A stretch of 64,000 nucleotides of DNA, taken from positions 52,602 to 116,601 of the forward strand of contig NZ_VTRS01000009.1 of assembly GCF_008641065.1 (NCBI RefSeq), in the 5' to 3' direction. Of this stretch, positions 24,395 to 32,627 are shown in pieces. The stretch is from Rhabdaerophilum calidifontis (GTDB lineage Bacteria; Pseudomonadota; Alphaproteobacteria; Rhizobiales; Beijerinckiaceae). Within the stretch, counting starts at the first letter, position 1. Each line of letters begins with the position of its first letter. The notes below the pieces were generated by a model that made no database searches, was not told the DNA's origin, and saw nothing but the letters and a program-made list of their open reading frames with translations. The position numbers were made by a program, and so were the translations under genes.

Positions 24395-24667
24395 TCAGCG
24401 GGCGTGCTCGCCTTCGCCGAAGGCGCTGTCGGTGATGCGCTTCAGGAGGCTGGCGTAGTGTTCGAGGGTGCCAACCATGGCCCAGCCCGCCTCGTCGGGG
24501 TGGCAGTTGAAATGGTCGTCGCTGAGCGCCTGCAGGCGGGCGAGCATCTCGTCGATCTCGGCCTTCTTGCCGATGAAGGCCGCGAGTGCCGCTTCCTTGT
24601 TGCGCCGGGCCTTCTCCGCGCGGAGTTCGTGGCGCGGGCTGGTGATCGGGTTCAGGCGGGTGGTCAT
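24395..24667 (-). CDS. Small helical hypothetical protein
   Basis: A 90-residue, largely helical protein (RHELRAEKARRNKEAALAAF, IDEMLARLQALSDDHFNCHP). It lies upstream of the DUF3489 gene on the same strand and diverges from the terminase genes across a regulatory gap. Not recognised functionally; recurrent position in related prophages supports it. Confidence 0.65.
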   Translation of the reverse strand: MTTRLNPITSPRHELRAEKARRNKEAALAAFIGKKAEIDEMLARLQALSDDHFNCHPDEAGWAMVGTLEHYASLLKRITDSAFGEGEHAR

Positions 24668-24728
24668 CTCGGTTGCTCCGGGTGAGTTGCATCGTCCTTG
24701 TGGGATGGACGTTCGCTCCGTCTCGGAG

Positions 24729-24747
24729 GCTTATCAACTCGATAAGC
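24729..24747. promoter_or_regulatory. Perfect dyad GCTTATC-N5-GATAAGC, candidate operator
   Basis: GCTTATC (24729-24735) and GATAAGC (24741-24747) are exact inverted repeats with a 5-base spacer. They lie between the divergent gene ending at 24667 and the terminase small subunit at 24779, in an AT-richer patch with TGATCTTGAATGATAATC next to it. Probably an operator over the late promoter. Confidence 0.6.
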
Positions 24748-24778
24748 ACATGATCTTGAATGATAATCGGAGCCGTCG

Positions 24779-25375
24779 ATGCAGGGCATGAGCGAGCGCC
24801 AGTACGCCGCCCATGTCGGGCTGTCGCGGGGCGCGATCCAGAAGGCGAAGACCGCCGAGCGGCTGGTCCTCTATCCGGACGGCAGCATCAACGCGGCCGC
24901 CAGCGATGCGCGGCGGGCCGAGACGACCGACCCGTCGAAGACCCGCAAGCCGCCCGCGCCCAAGCTGAAGCCGGTCCCCGAGGCGGCGGTGGCGGCTGTC
25001 GGCGACACGCTGCGCGAACAGGGTCTCGCGGTCCCGGCGGTCGGCGGCGGCACGACCTTCCTGCAGGCCAAGACGGCGAACGAGGTGCTGAAGGCGCAGG
25101 AGCGGCGCATCCGGCTCCAGAAGCTGAAGGGGGAGTTGATCGAGCGGGCCCGTGCGCTGGCGCTGGTGTTCCGCCTGGCGCGGGAGGAACGGGACGCGTG
25201 GGTGACCTGGCCCGCGCGCGCGGCGGCGCTGATGGCGGCCGAGCTCTCGGCCTCGTGCCGCGAAGCGTCGGGCCAGCAGATCACCGTGGAGCCAGCCGCG
25301 ATGCAGAAGGTGCTGGAGAGACATGTACGCGCCCACCTCGACGAACTCGCCGAGGTCCGGCCCGACTTCCGGTGA
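24779..25375 (+). CDS. Phage terminase small subunit (Nu1-like)
   Basis: A 198-residue protein. The N-terminal HTH (SERQYAAHVGLSRGAIQKAK) matches the DNA-recognition domain of terminase small subunits. Helices such as TANEVLKAQERRIRLQKLKG and IERARALALVFRLAREERDA support oligomerisation. It recognises the packaging site and recruits the large subunit, whose gene overlaps its 3' end by 53 bases if the upstream ATG is used. Confidence 0.85.
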   Translation: MQGMSERQYAAHVGLSRGAIQKAKTAERLVLYPDGSINAAASDARRAETTDPSKTRKPPAPKLKPVPEAAVAAVGDTLREQGLAVPAVGGGTTFLQAKTANEVLKAQERRIRLQKLKGELIERARALALVFRLAREERDAWVTWPARAAALMAAELSASCREASGQQITVEPAAMQKVLERHVRAHLDELAEVRPDFR

Positions 25376-27410
25376 TGAGGACCGGTTTCGCGACAGCGAA
25401 ACGCAAGGGTCCAGTGGACCCTTGCGAGGGGCGAATGCCCGGAGCGCAAGCGCAGGGCCGGAAGATGGCCTGACGGACTTCGACGGCGCGGGCGAGATCC
25501 TGCGCGCCTGGGGCAACGGGCTGCGGCCCGACCCGGACCTGACCGTCTCGGAATGGGCGGACCGGCACCGGATGCTCTCGGGCCGCGCCTCTGCCGAACC
25601 GGGGCGGTATCGCACGGTGCGCACGCCCTACATGCGCGAGATCATGGACCGGCTGAGCCCCGGCGATCCCACGCAGCGGATCGTGTTCATGAAGGCCGCA
25701 CAGGTTGGTGCGACCGAGGCCGGCAACAACTGGATCGGGTTCGCGATCCACCAAGCGCCGGGCCCGATGCTGGCGGTCCAGCCGACCGTGGAACTGGCGA
25801 AACGCAACTCGCGGCAGCGGATCGACCCGCTGATCGACGAGAGCCCGGAGCTTCGGGAGCGGGTGAAGCCGGCCCGGTCCCGCGACGCGGGCAATACGAT
25901 GCTGTCGAAGGAATTCGCGGGCGGCATCCTGATCATGACGGGGGCGAACTCGGCGGTCGGGCTGCGGTCCACCCCGGCGCGCTACATCTTCCTCGACGAG
26001 GTCGACGCCTATCCCGCCTCGGCCGACGAGGAAGGCGATCCGGTCACGCTGGCCGAGGCCCGGTCGCTGACCTTCGCCCATCGCCGCAAGGTCTTCCTCG
26101 TCTCGACGCCCACCATCCGAGGGCTGTCGCGCATCGAGCGCGAGTACGAGGCGAGCGACCAGCGCCGGTTCTTCGTGCCGTGCCCGCATTGCAGCGTGAT
26201 GCAGTGGCTGAAATTCGATCGGCTACGCTGGCAGAAGGGCCGCCCGGAGACGGCGGAATATCACTGCGAGGGGTGCGACGCGGCAATCGCGGAACACCAC
26301 AAGACGGCGATGCTGGAGGGCGGCGAATGGCGGGCGACCGCCACGGCCGCCGATCCGACCACGGTCGGGTATCACCTCTCGGCGCTCTACTCGCCGATCG
26401 GCTGGCTGAGCTGGGAGCGGATCGTGCGGGCATGGGACGCGGCTCAGGGGTCGGACGAGGCGATCAAGGCGTTCCGCAACACGATCCTCGGAGAGACATG
26501 GGTCGAGACCGGGGAAGCGCCGGACTGGCAGCGGCTTTACGACCGGCGCGAGCGCTGGACATCCGGCACGGTGCCCGCGGGCGGGATGTTCCTGACCGCA
26601 GGCGCAGATGTGCAGAAGGACCGGATCGAGGTCGATGTCTGGGCCTGGGGCCGCGGTCTGGAAAGCTGGCTCGTCGATCACGTCGTCATCGAGGGCGGGC
26701 CCGACCGGCATGACGCCTGGTCGGAACTGACCTCGCTGCTGGACCGCTCCTGGCCGCATGAACGGGGCGCGATTCTTCGCATCGCGCGGCTCGCCATCGA
26801 CACGGGCTACGAGGCCCCGGCGGTCTATTCCTGGTCGCGGGCGCAGGGGTTTGCGCAGGTGTCGCCGGTCAAGGGTGTCGAGGGGTTCAACCGCTCGAGC
26901 CCGGTGTCCGGCCCAACCTTCGTCGACGCGACCGAGGGCGGGAAACGCCTGCGGCGCGGGGCGCGGCTCTGGACCGTGGCGGTGTCGACCTTCAAGGCCG
27001 AGACCTACTGCTTCCTGAGGCTGGTGCGACCCACTGAGGAGGAGATGGCCGACGGGGCGGCGTTCCCACCCGGCTCGGTGCATCTGCCGCACTGGGTCGA
27101 GAACGAATGGCTGAAGCAGTTCGTGGCCGAGCAGCTGGTGACGGTGCGCACGAAACGAGGCTTCGCCCGGCTGGAATGGCAGAAGCTGCGCGAGCGCAAC
27201 GAGGCGCTGGATTGCCGGGTCTATGCCCGCGCCGCCGCCTGGATCGCGGGCGCGGATCGCTGGCCCGACGAGAAATGGCGCGATCTCGAGGATCAGCTCG
27301 GGGTCGCTCCCACCGACACCGATCCCGCCGGGCAGATCAACCGGCCGGGACAGGCCCCGCAGGGCAAGCGCCGCTCCGACTGGCTCGGGCGGCGCGGAGG
27401 TTGGTTCTGA
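25323..27410 (+). CDS. Phage terminase large subunit (lambda GpA type)
   Basis: A 695-residue packaging motor. The ATPase has the GpA-type motif KAAQVGATEAG (124-134) and Walker B YIFLDEVDAYP (221-231). CPHC and CEGC pairs near residues 283-320 follow, and the nuclease domain lies C-terminally (ADVQKDRIEVDVWAWG). The conserved family start is close to TDFDGAGEILRAW (residue 51), preceded here by CTG at 25470. The first 50 residues read through a palindromic repeat and may be unnatural. GpA-type terminases usually make cos ends. Confidence 0.95.
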   Translation: MYAPTSTNSPRSGPTSGDEDRFRDSETQGSSGPLRGANARSASAGPEDGLTDFDGAGEILRAWGNGLRPDPDLTVSEWADRHRMLSGRASAEPGRYRTVRTPYMREIMDRLSPGDPTQRIVFMKAAQVGATEAGNNWIGFAIHQAPGPMLAVQPTVELAKRNSRQRIDPLIDESPELRERVKPARSRDAGNTMLSKEFAGGILIMTGANSAVGLRSTPARYIFLDEVDAYPASADEEGDPVTLAEARSLTFAHRRKVFLVSTPTIRGLSRIEREYEASDQRRFFVPCPHCSVMQWLKFDRLRWQKGRPETAEYHCEGCDAAIAEHHKTAMLEGGEWRATATAADPTTVGYHLSALYSPIGWLSWERIVRAWDAAQGSDEAIKAFRNTILGETWVETGEAPDWQRLYDRRERWTSGTVPAGGMFLTAGADVQKDRIEVDVWAWGRGLESWLVDHVVIEGGPDRHDAWSELTSLLDRSWPHERGAILRIARLAIDTGYEAPAVYSWSRAQGFAQVSPVKGVEGFNRSSPVSGPTFVDATEGGKRLRRGARLWTVAVSTFKAETYCFLRLVRPTEEEMADGAAFPPGSVHLPHWVENEWLKQFVAEQLVTVRTKRGFARLEWQKLRERNEALDCRVYARAAAWIAGADRWPDEKWRDLEDQLGVAPTDTDPAGQINRPGQAPQGKRRSDWLGRRGGWF
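25403..25425. repeat. 10-bp perfect palindrome in front of terminase core
   Basis: GCAAGGGTCC-AGT-GGACCCTTGC is an exact inverted repeat. It sits between the small-subunit stop (25375) and the conserved beginning of the large subunit (~25470). The region reads through in frame, giving the non-conserved QGSSGPLRGANARSAS segment. It looks like a short interspersed palindromic element. Confidence 0.65.
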
Positions 27411-27452
27411 ACAAGAGGCGCAGAGGGCCAGCGGCCCGACAGGGAAACAACA

Positions 27453-27662
27453 ATGACCGACTGGACGGAAACCGAGCTCTCGGCGTTGCGCCGGGCATAT
27501 GCCAGCGGCACGACCCGGGTCAGCTATGACGGGAAATCCGTCGACTACGGTTCGGCCGAGGATCTGCTCGCCCGGATCCGCACCATCGAGCGCGCCATCG
27601 CGGGGATCGCGCGGCCGCTGCCGGTGGCCGGGCTTGCTGGCTTTAACCGCGGGGATCGCTGA
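27453..27662 (+). CDS. gpW-like head-tail joining protein
   Basis: A 69-residue protein: LSALRRAYASGTTRVSYDGK, then VDYGSAEDLLARIRTIERAI. This helix-hairpin-helix pattern matches lambda gpW-family head completion proteins that seal the portal after packaging. It lies between the terminase and portal genes, the lambda order, and its stop overlaps the portal start. Confidence 0.88.
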   Translation: MTDWTETELSALRRAYASGTTRVSYDGKSVDYGSAEDLLARIRTIERAIAGIARPLPVAGLAGFNRGDR

Positions 27663-29158
27663 TGTCGGCCAACTGGTTCGATCACGCCATCGCCACGGTG
27701 GCGCCGCGCATGGCCGCGCGCCGCGTCATGGCGCGTCAGGCCTTCGAGACCCTGACGCGGGGCTATGACGGCGCCGCGCGCGGGCGGCGCACGGAGGGCT
27801 GGCGCGCGCCGGGGTCCTCGGCCGACACCGAGATCGGCGTCGCCGGGGCGCTGCTTCGCGACCGGATGCGCGATCTGGTGCGCAACAACCCGCATGCGGC
27901 CAAGGCCGTGGCGGTGCTGATCAACAACATCATCGGCGCGGGCATCATGCCCCGCGCCGCCAGCGGTGACGACACGCTCGACCGGAAGGTCGACGCGCTG
28001 TTCGAACGCTGGACGGCGGAGTGCGACGCCGATGGTCAGCTGGATTTCTACGGGCTGCAAACGCTGATCTGCCGCGAAATGGTCGAGGCGGGCGAAGTGC
28101 TGGTGCGCCGCCGTCTGCGGCGATCTTCGGACGGTCTGGCTGTGCCGCTGCAACTGCAGGTGCTGGAGGCAGACTTCCTCGACGCCACGAAATCCGGCGC
28201 CATCGGCGCGGGGCGGCTGGTGCAGGGGGTCGAGTTCGATCCGGTCGGCAAGCGCCGGGCCTACTGGCTGCATGCCGAACACCCGGGCGACGCCTATGGG
28301 TCATTGCAGAACGGTCTGCAGAGCCGCCCGGTCCCGGCGATTGAGATCGCCCATGTCTACGAGAAGCAGCGCACGCAGGCGCGCGGCGTTCCCTGGGGCG
28401 CGCCGGTCATCCGCAGCTTGCGCGATCTCGATGACTATGAAGTGGCGGAACTGGTCCGCAAGAAAACCGAGGCCTGCGTCACCGCCATCGTCTTCGGCGA
28501 TGATGAGGCGCAGCAGGGCATCGCGCCCTCCGTGGTCGACGCCGATGGCAACCGGGTCGAGCAGTTCGAGCCGGGGCTGATCGCCTACGCGCGCGGCGGC
28601 AAGGACATCCGCTTCAACCAGCCTTCGGCCACCGGCGGCTACGGCGAATACAAGCGGGCCAGCCTGCACACGATCTCGGCCGGGTTCCGGGTACCCTACG
28701 AGTTGCTGACCGGCGATCTCAGCCAGGTCAACTATTCCTCGATCCGGGCGGGGCTCGTGGAGTTCCGCCGCCAGATCGACGCGGTGCAGTGGCAGCTGTT
28801 CATCCCGATGTTCTGTGCGCCGGTCTGGCGATGGTTCACCGAGGCTGCATGGGCGGCGGGCCAGATCCCGTCGCCCACGGTGCCGGTCGAATGGTCGCCG
28901 CCGAAGTTCGAGGCGGTCGATCCACAGAAGGATGCGATGGCAAACCTGCTGTCGATCCGCTCCGGCACCATGACGCTGGCCGAGGTGATCGCGAAACAGG
29001 GCCGTAACCCCGACGCGGTGCTGGCCGAGATCGCCGCGACGAACGCCAAGCTCGATGCGCTGGGGCTGGTGCTCGACAGCGACCCGCGCCGCGTCACCAA
29101 GACCGGCAGCGCGCAGACGAAAGACCCAGCCGAGCCCGACGCCGACCAACAGGACTGA
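27662..29158 (+). CDS. Phage portal protein (lambda family)
   Basis: A 498-residue portal. Typical lambda-type segments are RDRMRDLVRNNPHAAKAVAV, NNIIGAGIMP, REMVEAGEVLVRRRL, PYELLTGDLSQVNYSSIRAG and FRRQIDAVQWQLFIPMFCAP. The dodecameric ring is the DNA entry channel of the head. Length and order are normal. Confidence 0.95.
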   Translation: MSANWFDHAIATVAPRMAARRVMARQAFETLTRGYDGAARGRRTEGWRAPGSSADTEIGVAGALLRDRMRDLVRNNPHAAKAVAVLINNIIGAGIMPRAASGDDTLDRKVDALFERWTAECDADGQLDFYGLQTLICREMVEAGEVLVRRRLRRSSDGLAVPLQLQVLEADFLDATKSGAIGAGRLVQGVEFDPVGKRRAYWLHAEHPGDAYGSLQNGLQSRPVPAIEIAHVYEKQRTQARGVPWGAPVIRSLRDLDDYEVAELVRKKTEACVTAIVFGDDEAQQGIAPSVVDADGNRVEQFEPGLIAYARGGKDIRFNQPSATGGYGEYKRASLHTISAGFRVPYELLTGDLSQVNYSSIRAGLVEFRRQIDAVQWQLFIPMFCAPVWRWFTEAAWAAGQIPSPTVPVEWSPPKFEAVDPQKDAMANLLSIRSGTMTLAEVIAKQGRNPDAVLAEIAATNAKLDALGLVLDSDPRRVTKTGSAQTKDPAEPDADQQD

Positions 29159-29162
29159 CCCC

Positions 29163-31217
29163 ATGAACACGATGATCGAACTGCCGGCCATGCGCCGGTC
29201 GGCGGAGCTTGCGCCGAACACGGCCGATGCCGACAGCCGCACCGTCGAGGTGGTCTGGTCTGCAGGCGCCCGCGTCCGGCGCGCGACCTTCTTCGGCGAG
29301 CCCTATGACGAGGAGCTGAGCCTAGACCCTGCCCATGTCCGTCTCGACCGGCTGAACGCGGGCGCGCCGTTCCTGAAGGTGCACGAGCTCGACACGCTCG
29401 ACGCGGTGATCGGTTCGGTCGTGCCGGGCTCCGCCCGCATCGAGAACGGGCGCGGCATCGCGCTGGTCCGCATCAGCGAACGCGCCGATGTTGAGCCGAT
29501 CTGGCGCGACATCCAGGCCGGGCACATCCGCGCGGTCTCCATCGGATACCAGGTCCACCGCTTCGAGGTCTCGAAGCCTGAAGCCGCCCGCGAGCTTTGG
29601 CGCGCGGTGGACTGGACGCCGTTCGAGGTCTCCGCCGTCGCGGTCGGCGCCGACCCGGCAGCGGGCTTCCGCGCCCAGCATCCCCTTCACGACTGCGTCC
29701 TTCACCGCCGGGACGCCCCCACACCGCAAGGAGCATTTCCGATGACGGACAAGACCCAGACCCCGGCGAGCGACGCCGCAACCCCCGCCACCACCCAGCC
29801 GACCGAGCCGGTCGAAACCGAGGACACCACCATGACCGAGCCGAAAGCGGCTGCGCCCGACCCGAAGGTCGCGGCCAGCGAGACGCGCGCGCAGCCGAAG
29901 ACGCAGGCAACGCCCGCGCCCGACACCGAGGCGGTCGCCACCCGCGCCCGCGAGGCCGAGCGCGACCGCGTCTCCACCATCTACGATCTGGCCGGGCGGC
30001 TGAACCTTGAGCGCGGCTTTGCCGAGGATCTGGTGAAACGCGGCGTCAGCGTCGACGAGTCCCGTCGCCTGATCCTCGATCAGGTTGCCGCGAAATCCGA
30101 CGAGACCCGGACCTTCCCCCATGTCTCCGTCCCGCTCGGCGGGCGCGACGAGCGCATCACCCGCCGCGACGCGGTCGCGAACGCGCTGCTGCACCGCTAC
30201 AGCCCGACGCTGTTCCAGCTGGAGGACGCGGCGCGCCAGTACCGCGGCATGACGCTGCTGGAACTGGCCCGCGAAAGCCTCGGCAATGCCGGGGTTAACA
30301 CCCGGGGTCTGTCGCGCGACGAGGTGGCGACCCGCGCCCTGCACTCGACCTCGGACTTCCCCGAGATCCTGTCGGCGGTCACCAACAAGACCCTGCGGCA
30401 GGCCTACGAGGCCTATCCCCGCACCTTCATGCTGTTCTGCCGCCAGGTGCTCGCCACCGACTTCAAGGCCATGCACCGGGTGCAGCTGGGTGAAGCCCCG
30501 CAGTTGCTGGAGGTGGGCGAAAGCGGCGAGTTCAAGCGCGGGACCCTTGGCGAGAGCAAGGAGAGCTACAAGGTCAAGACCTATGGCCGGGTGGTCGCGA
30601 TCACCCGCCAGACGCTGATCAACGACGATCTCGACGCCTTCACCCGGATCCCGGCGATGTACGGCAACTCCATCGCCCAACTGGAGTCGGACGTCGTCTG
30701 GGGCATCATCACCGCCAACCCGGCGATGGCCGACGGTAACGCCCTGTTCCACACCACCCACAAGAACCTCGCGGGCACCGGCACGGCGCTGGCGGTGGAC
30801 GCGGTGGGCGCGGCGCGCGCCGCCATGGCCAAGCAGACCGGGCTCGACAAGAAGACGGTGCTGAACGTCCGCCCCGCCTTCCTCATCGTGCCCGCCTCGC
30901 TGGAACTGAAGGCCGAGCAGCTGGTCGCCCAGAACCTCGTGCCCGCCGCGACCTCCAGCGTGGTGCCGCAGTCGATCCGCACCCTCGCGCCGATCAGCGA
31001 GCCCCGGCTCGACGCTGCCAGCGAGACCGCCTGGTATCTGGCCGCGAGCCCGAACCAGATCGACACCATCGAGTACGCCTATCTCGAGGGTCAGCAGGGC
31101 GCCTACATCGAGACGCGCAACGGCTTCGACGTCGACGGGGTCGAGATCAAGTGCCGCCTCGACTTCGGCGCCAAGGCCATCGACTGGCGCGGCCTCTACA
31201 AGAACCCGGGCGCGTAA
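29163..31217 (+). CDS. Fused prohead protease and major capsid protein
   Basis: A 684-residue fusion. Residues ~15-180 are an S78-type prohead protease: LNAGAPFLKVHELDTLDAVI, GSVVPGSARIENGRGIALVR and HIRAVSIGYQVHRFE with a candidate catalytic Ser. Residues ~195-300 form a Pro/Ala/Thr/Glu-rich scaffold-like linker. The rest is the capsid (KTLRQAYEAYPRTFMLFCRQ, LEVGESGEFKRGTLGESKES, DFGAKAIDWRGLYKNPGA). Cleavage near the junction would release mature capsid. The ATG at 29163 follows the portal stop; an upstream in-frame start lies within the portal gene and is rejected. Confidence 0.92.
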   Translation: MNTMIELPAMRRSAELAPNTADADSRTVEVVWSAGARVRRATFFGEPYDEELSLDPAHVRLDRLNAGAPFLKVHELDTLDAVIGSVVPGSARIENGRGIALVRISERADVEPIWRDIQAGHIRAVSIGYQVHRFEVSKPEAARELWRAVDWTPFEVSAVAVGADPAAGFRAQHPLHDCVLHRRDAPTPQGAFPMTDKTQTPASDAATPATTQPTEPVETEDTTMTEPKAAAPDPKVAASETRAQPKTQATPAPDTEAVATRAREAERDRVSTIYDLAGRLNLERGFAEDLVKRGVSVDESRRLILDQVAAKSDETRTFPHVSVPLGGRDERITRRDAVANALLHRYSPTLFQLEDAARQYRGMTLLELARESLGNAGVNTRGLSRDEVATRALHSTSDFPEILSAVTNKTLRQAYEAYPRTFMLFCRQVLATDFKAMHRVQLGEAPQLLEVGESGEFKRGTLGESKESYKVKTYGRVVAITRQTLINDDLDAFTRIPAMYGNSIAQLESDVVWGIITANPAMADGNALFHTTHKNLAGTGTALAVDAVGAARAAMAKQTGLDKKTVLNVRPAFLIVPASLELKAEQLVAQNLVPAATSSVVPQSIRTLAPISEPRLDAASETAWYLAASPNQIDTIEYAYLEGQQGAYIETRNGFDVDGVEIKCRLDFGAKAIDWRGLYKNPGA

Positions 31218-31246
31218 GCCGCACACCTTCCTGAACCCTGACACAC

Positions 31247-31268
31247 GGGCGGTCCAAACGGGCCGCCC
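31247..31268 (+). terminator. Hairpin after the capsid gene
   Basis: GGGCGG (31247-31252) pairs with CCGCCC (31263-31268) around TCCAAACGGG, followed by TTCGTCTTT. A moderate intrinsic terminator that could lower downstream expression relative to capsid. Confidence 0.55.
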
Positions 31269-31294
31269 TTCGTCTTTCCACAAGGATCCCCGTC

Positions 31295-31630
31295 ATGAAA
31301 AACTACGTCCAGCCCGGCAACACCATCACCCTGACCGCGCCCTATGCCGTCGCCTCGGGCGATGGCCTGCTTGTCGGTTCCATCTTCGGCGTCGCCGCGG
31401 GCGCCGCCGCCCTCGGCGAGCCCGTCGAGACCGCGCTCGTCGGCGTGTTCGACCTGACCAAGGTCGGCTCCCAGGCATGGACCGTCGGCGCCAAGGTCTA
31501 TTGGGACGACACCAACAAGCGCTGCACGACGGTCGCGACCGACAACACTCTGATCGGCGTGGCCGTCGAGGCGGTGGCGAGTGGCGCGGGCGACACCATC
31601 GGCCGGGTGCGCCTGAACGCGACGTTCTGA
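31295..31630 (+). CDS. DUF2190 family capsid decoration/head protein
   Basis: A 111-residue beta-rich protein: MKNYVQPGNTITLTAPYAVA, GDGLLVGSIFGVAAGAAALG, KVYWDDTNKRCTTVATDNTL. This is the DUF2190 pattern found next to phage capsid genes and thought to decorate or stabilise the head. It directly follows the capsid gene. Confidence 0.9.
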   Translation: MKNYVQPGNTITLTAPYAVASGDGLLVGSIFGVAAGAAALGEPVETALVGVFDLTKVGSQAWTVGAKVYWDDTNKRCTTVATDNTLIGVAVEAVASGAGDTIGRVRLNATF

Positions 31631-31941
31631 TGAGCGCCTTCGCCGCCGCCGTCGGCGCGCTCTTCGCCGATCCGAACATCGGCCGGGACGCGGTCTACAT
31701 CGCCGACGGCGGCACGCCCGTGCTGGTGCGCGTCGTGGCCCGGCGCGCGGATGCGGTCACCGACTTTGGCGATGCCCGGCTCTGGTCGGAAACCACGCGC
31801 ATCGACCTGCGCGTCGCCGAGGTGGCAAACCCGCGCCCCGGCGACCGGATCGAGATCGACGGCGATGCCTTCCTGATCCAGGGAGAGCCTGTCCGCGACC
31901 GCGAGCGGCTGGTCTGGACCGTGGATCTGAGACCCGCATGA
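31630..31941 (+). CDS. Head-tail adaptor protein
   Basis: A 103-residue protein (MSAFAAAVGALFADPNIGRD, VARRADAVTDFGDARLWSET, RPGDRIEIDGDAFLIQGEPV). Size, beta-rich sequence and position between head and neck genes fit the head-tail joining family seen in siphoviruses. Start overlaps the preceding stop by one base. Confidence 0.75.
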   Translation: MSAFAAAVGALFADPNIGRDAVYIADGGTPVLVRVVARRADAVTDFGDARLWSETTRIDLRVAEVANPRPGDRIEIDGDAFLIQGEPVRDRERLVWTVDLRPA

Positions 31942-32567
31942 AACTGAAGCTCGACATCGATCCCGACATCGTCGCGATGATGGCGGCCGAGGTTGCGGCG
32001 GGCGAACGCGCGGTGACGGCCGCCATGCGCGAGGCCGGGACGGGACTGAAGACGGCGTGGCGGTTGCAGATCACCGGCGCGGGGCTCGGCACGCGGCTGG
32101 CCAATTCGATCCGGAGCCAGAACTTCCCGAGGTCGGGCGAGAGCCTCGACGCCGCGGCGCTGGTCTGGTCGAAGGCACCGGTCATCGTGGGCGCGCATGA
32201 CACCGGCCCGCTGATCCGCTCGAAGGACGGGTTCTGGCTGGCGATCCCGCTGCCCGCCGCTGGCAAATCCCTGCGCGGCGGCCGCATCACCCCCGGCGAA
32301 TGGGAGCGCCGCCGCGGCCTGCGCCTACGCTTCGTCTATCGCCGCACGGGCCCGAGCCTGCTGGTCGCGGAGAGCCGGCTGAACACGAAAGGCCAGGCGG
32401 TCGAGTCGCGCTCGAAGACCGGCCGCGGAAAGGTCACCGCGCCGATCTTCCTGCTCGTGCCGCAGGTTAAACTGCCGAAGCGGCTGGACCTCGCGCGGGA
32501 TGCGGACCGGGCGTTGGACAGCGTACCGGGGCTGATCGTGGCGAACTGGGTGGGGGGAAGACTTTGA
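31938..32567 (+). CDS. DUF6441-like neck/minor tail protein
   Basis: A 209-residue basic protein: MAAEVAAGERAVTAAMREAG, TGLKTAWRLQITGAGLGTRL, FVYRRTGPSLLVAESRL, PIFLLVPQVKLPKRLDL. It resembles proteins labelled DUF6441 at this position in alphaproteobacterial phages, functionally comparable to HK97 gp10 neck proteins. Overlaps the adaptor gene by ATGA. Confidence 0.78.
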   Translation: MKLKLDIDPDIVAMMAAEVAAGERAVTAAMREAGTGLKTAWRLQITGAGLGTRLANSIRSQNFPRSGESLDAAALVWSKAPVIVGAHDTGPLIRSKDGFWLAIPLPAAGKSLRGGRITPGEWERRRGLRLRFVYRRTGPSLLVAESRLNTKGQAVESRSKTGRGKVTAPIFLLVPQVKLPKRLDLARDADRALDSVPGLIVANWVGGRL

Positions 32568-32627
32568 CTGCGGCGCTCAGAGTTTCCCAACGGTCGCCAG
32601 CAATTGATACTCCCCGGCCCGTTGCCC

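Noticed and set aside
28301..31283. Very long minus-strand open frames opposite portal and capsid genes.
   Set aside because: They are mirror artefacts of high-GC coding DNA: the plus strand encodes recognisable portal and capsid proteins, and the minus-strand products have no motifs.
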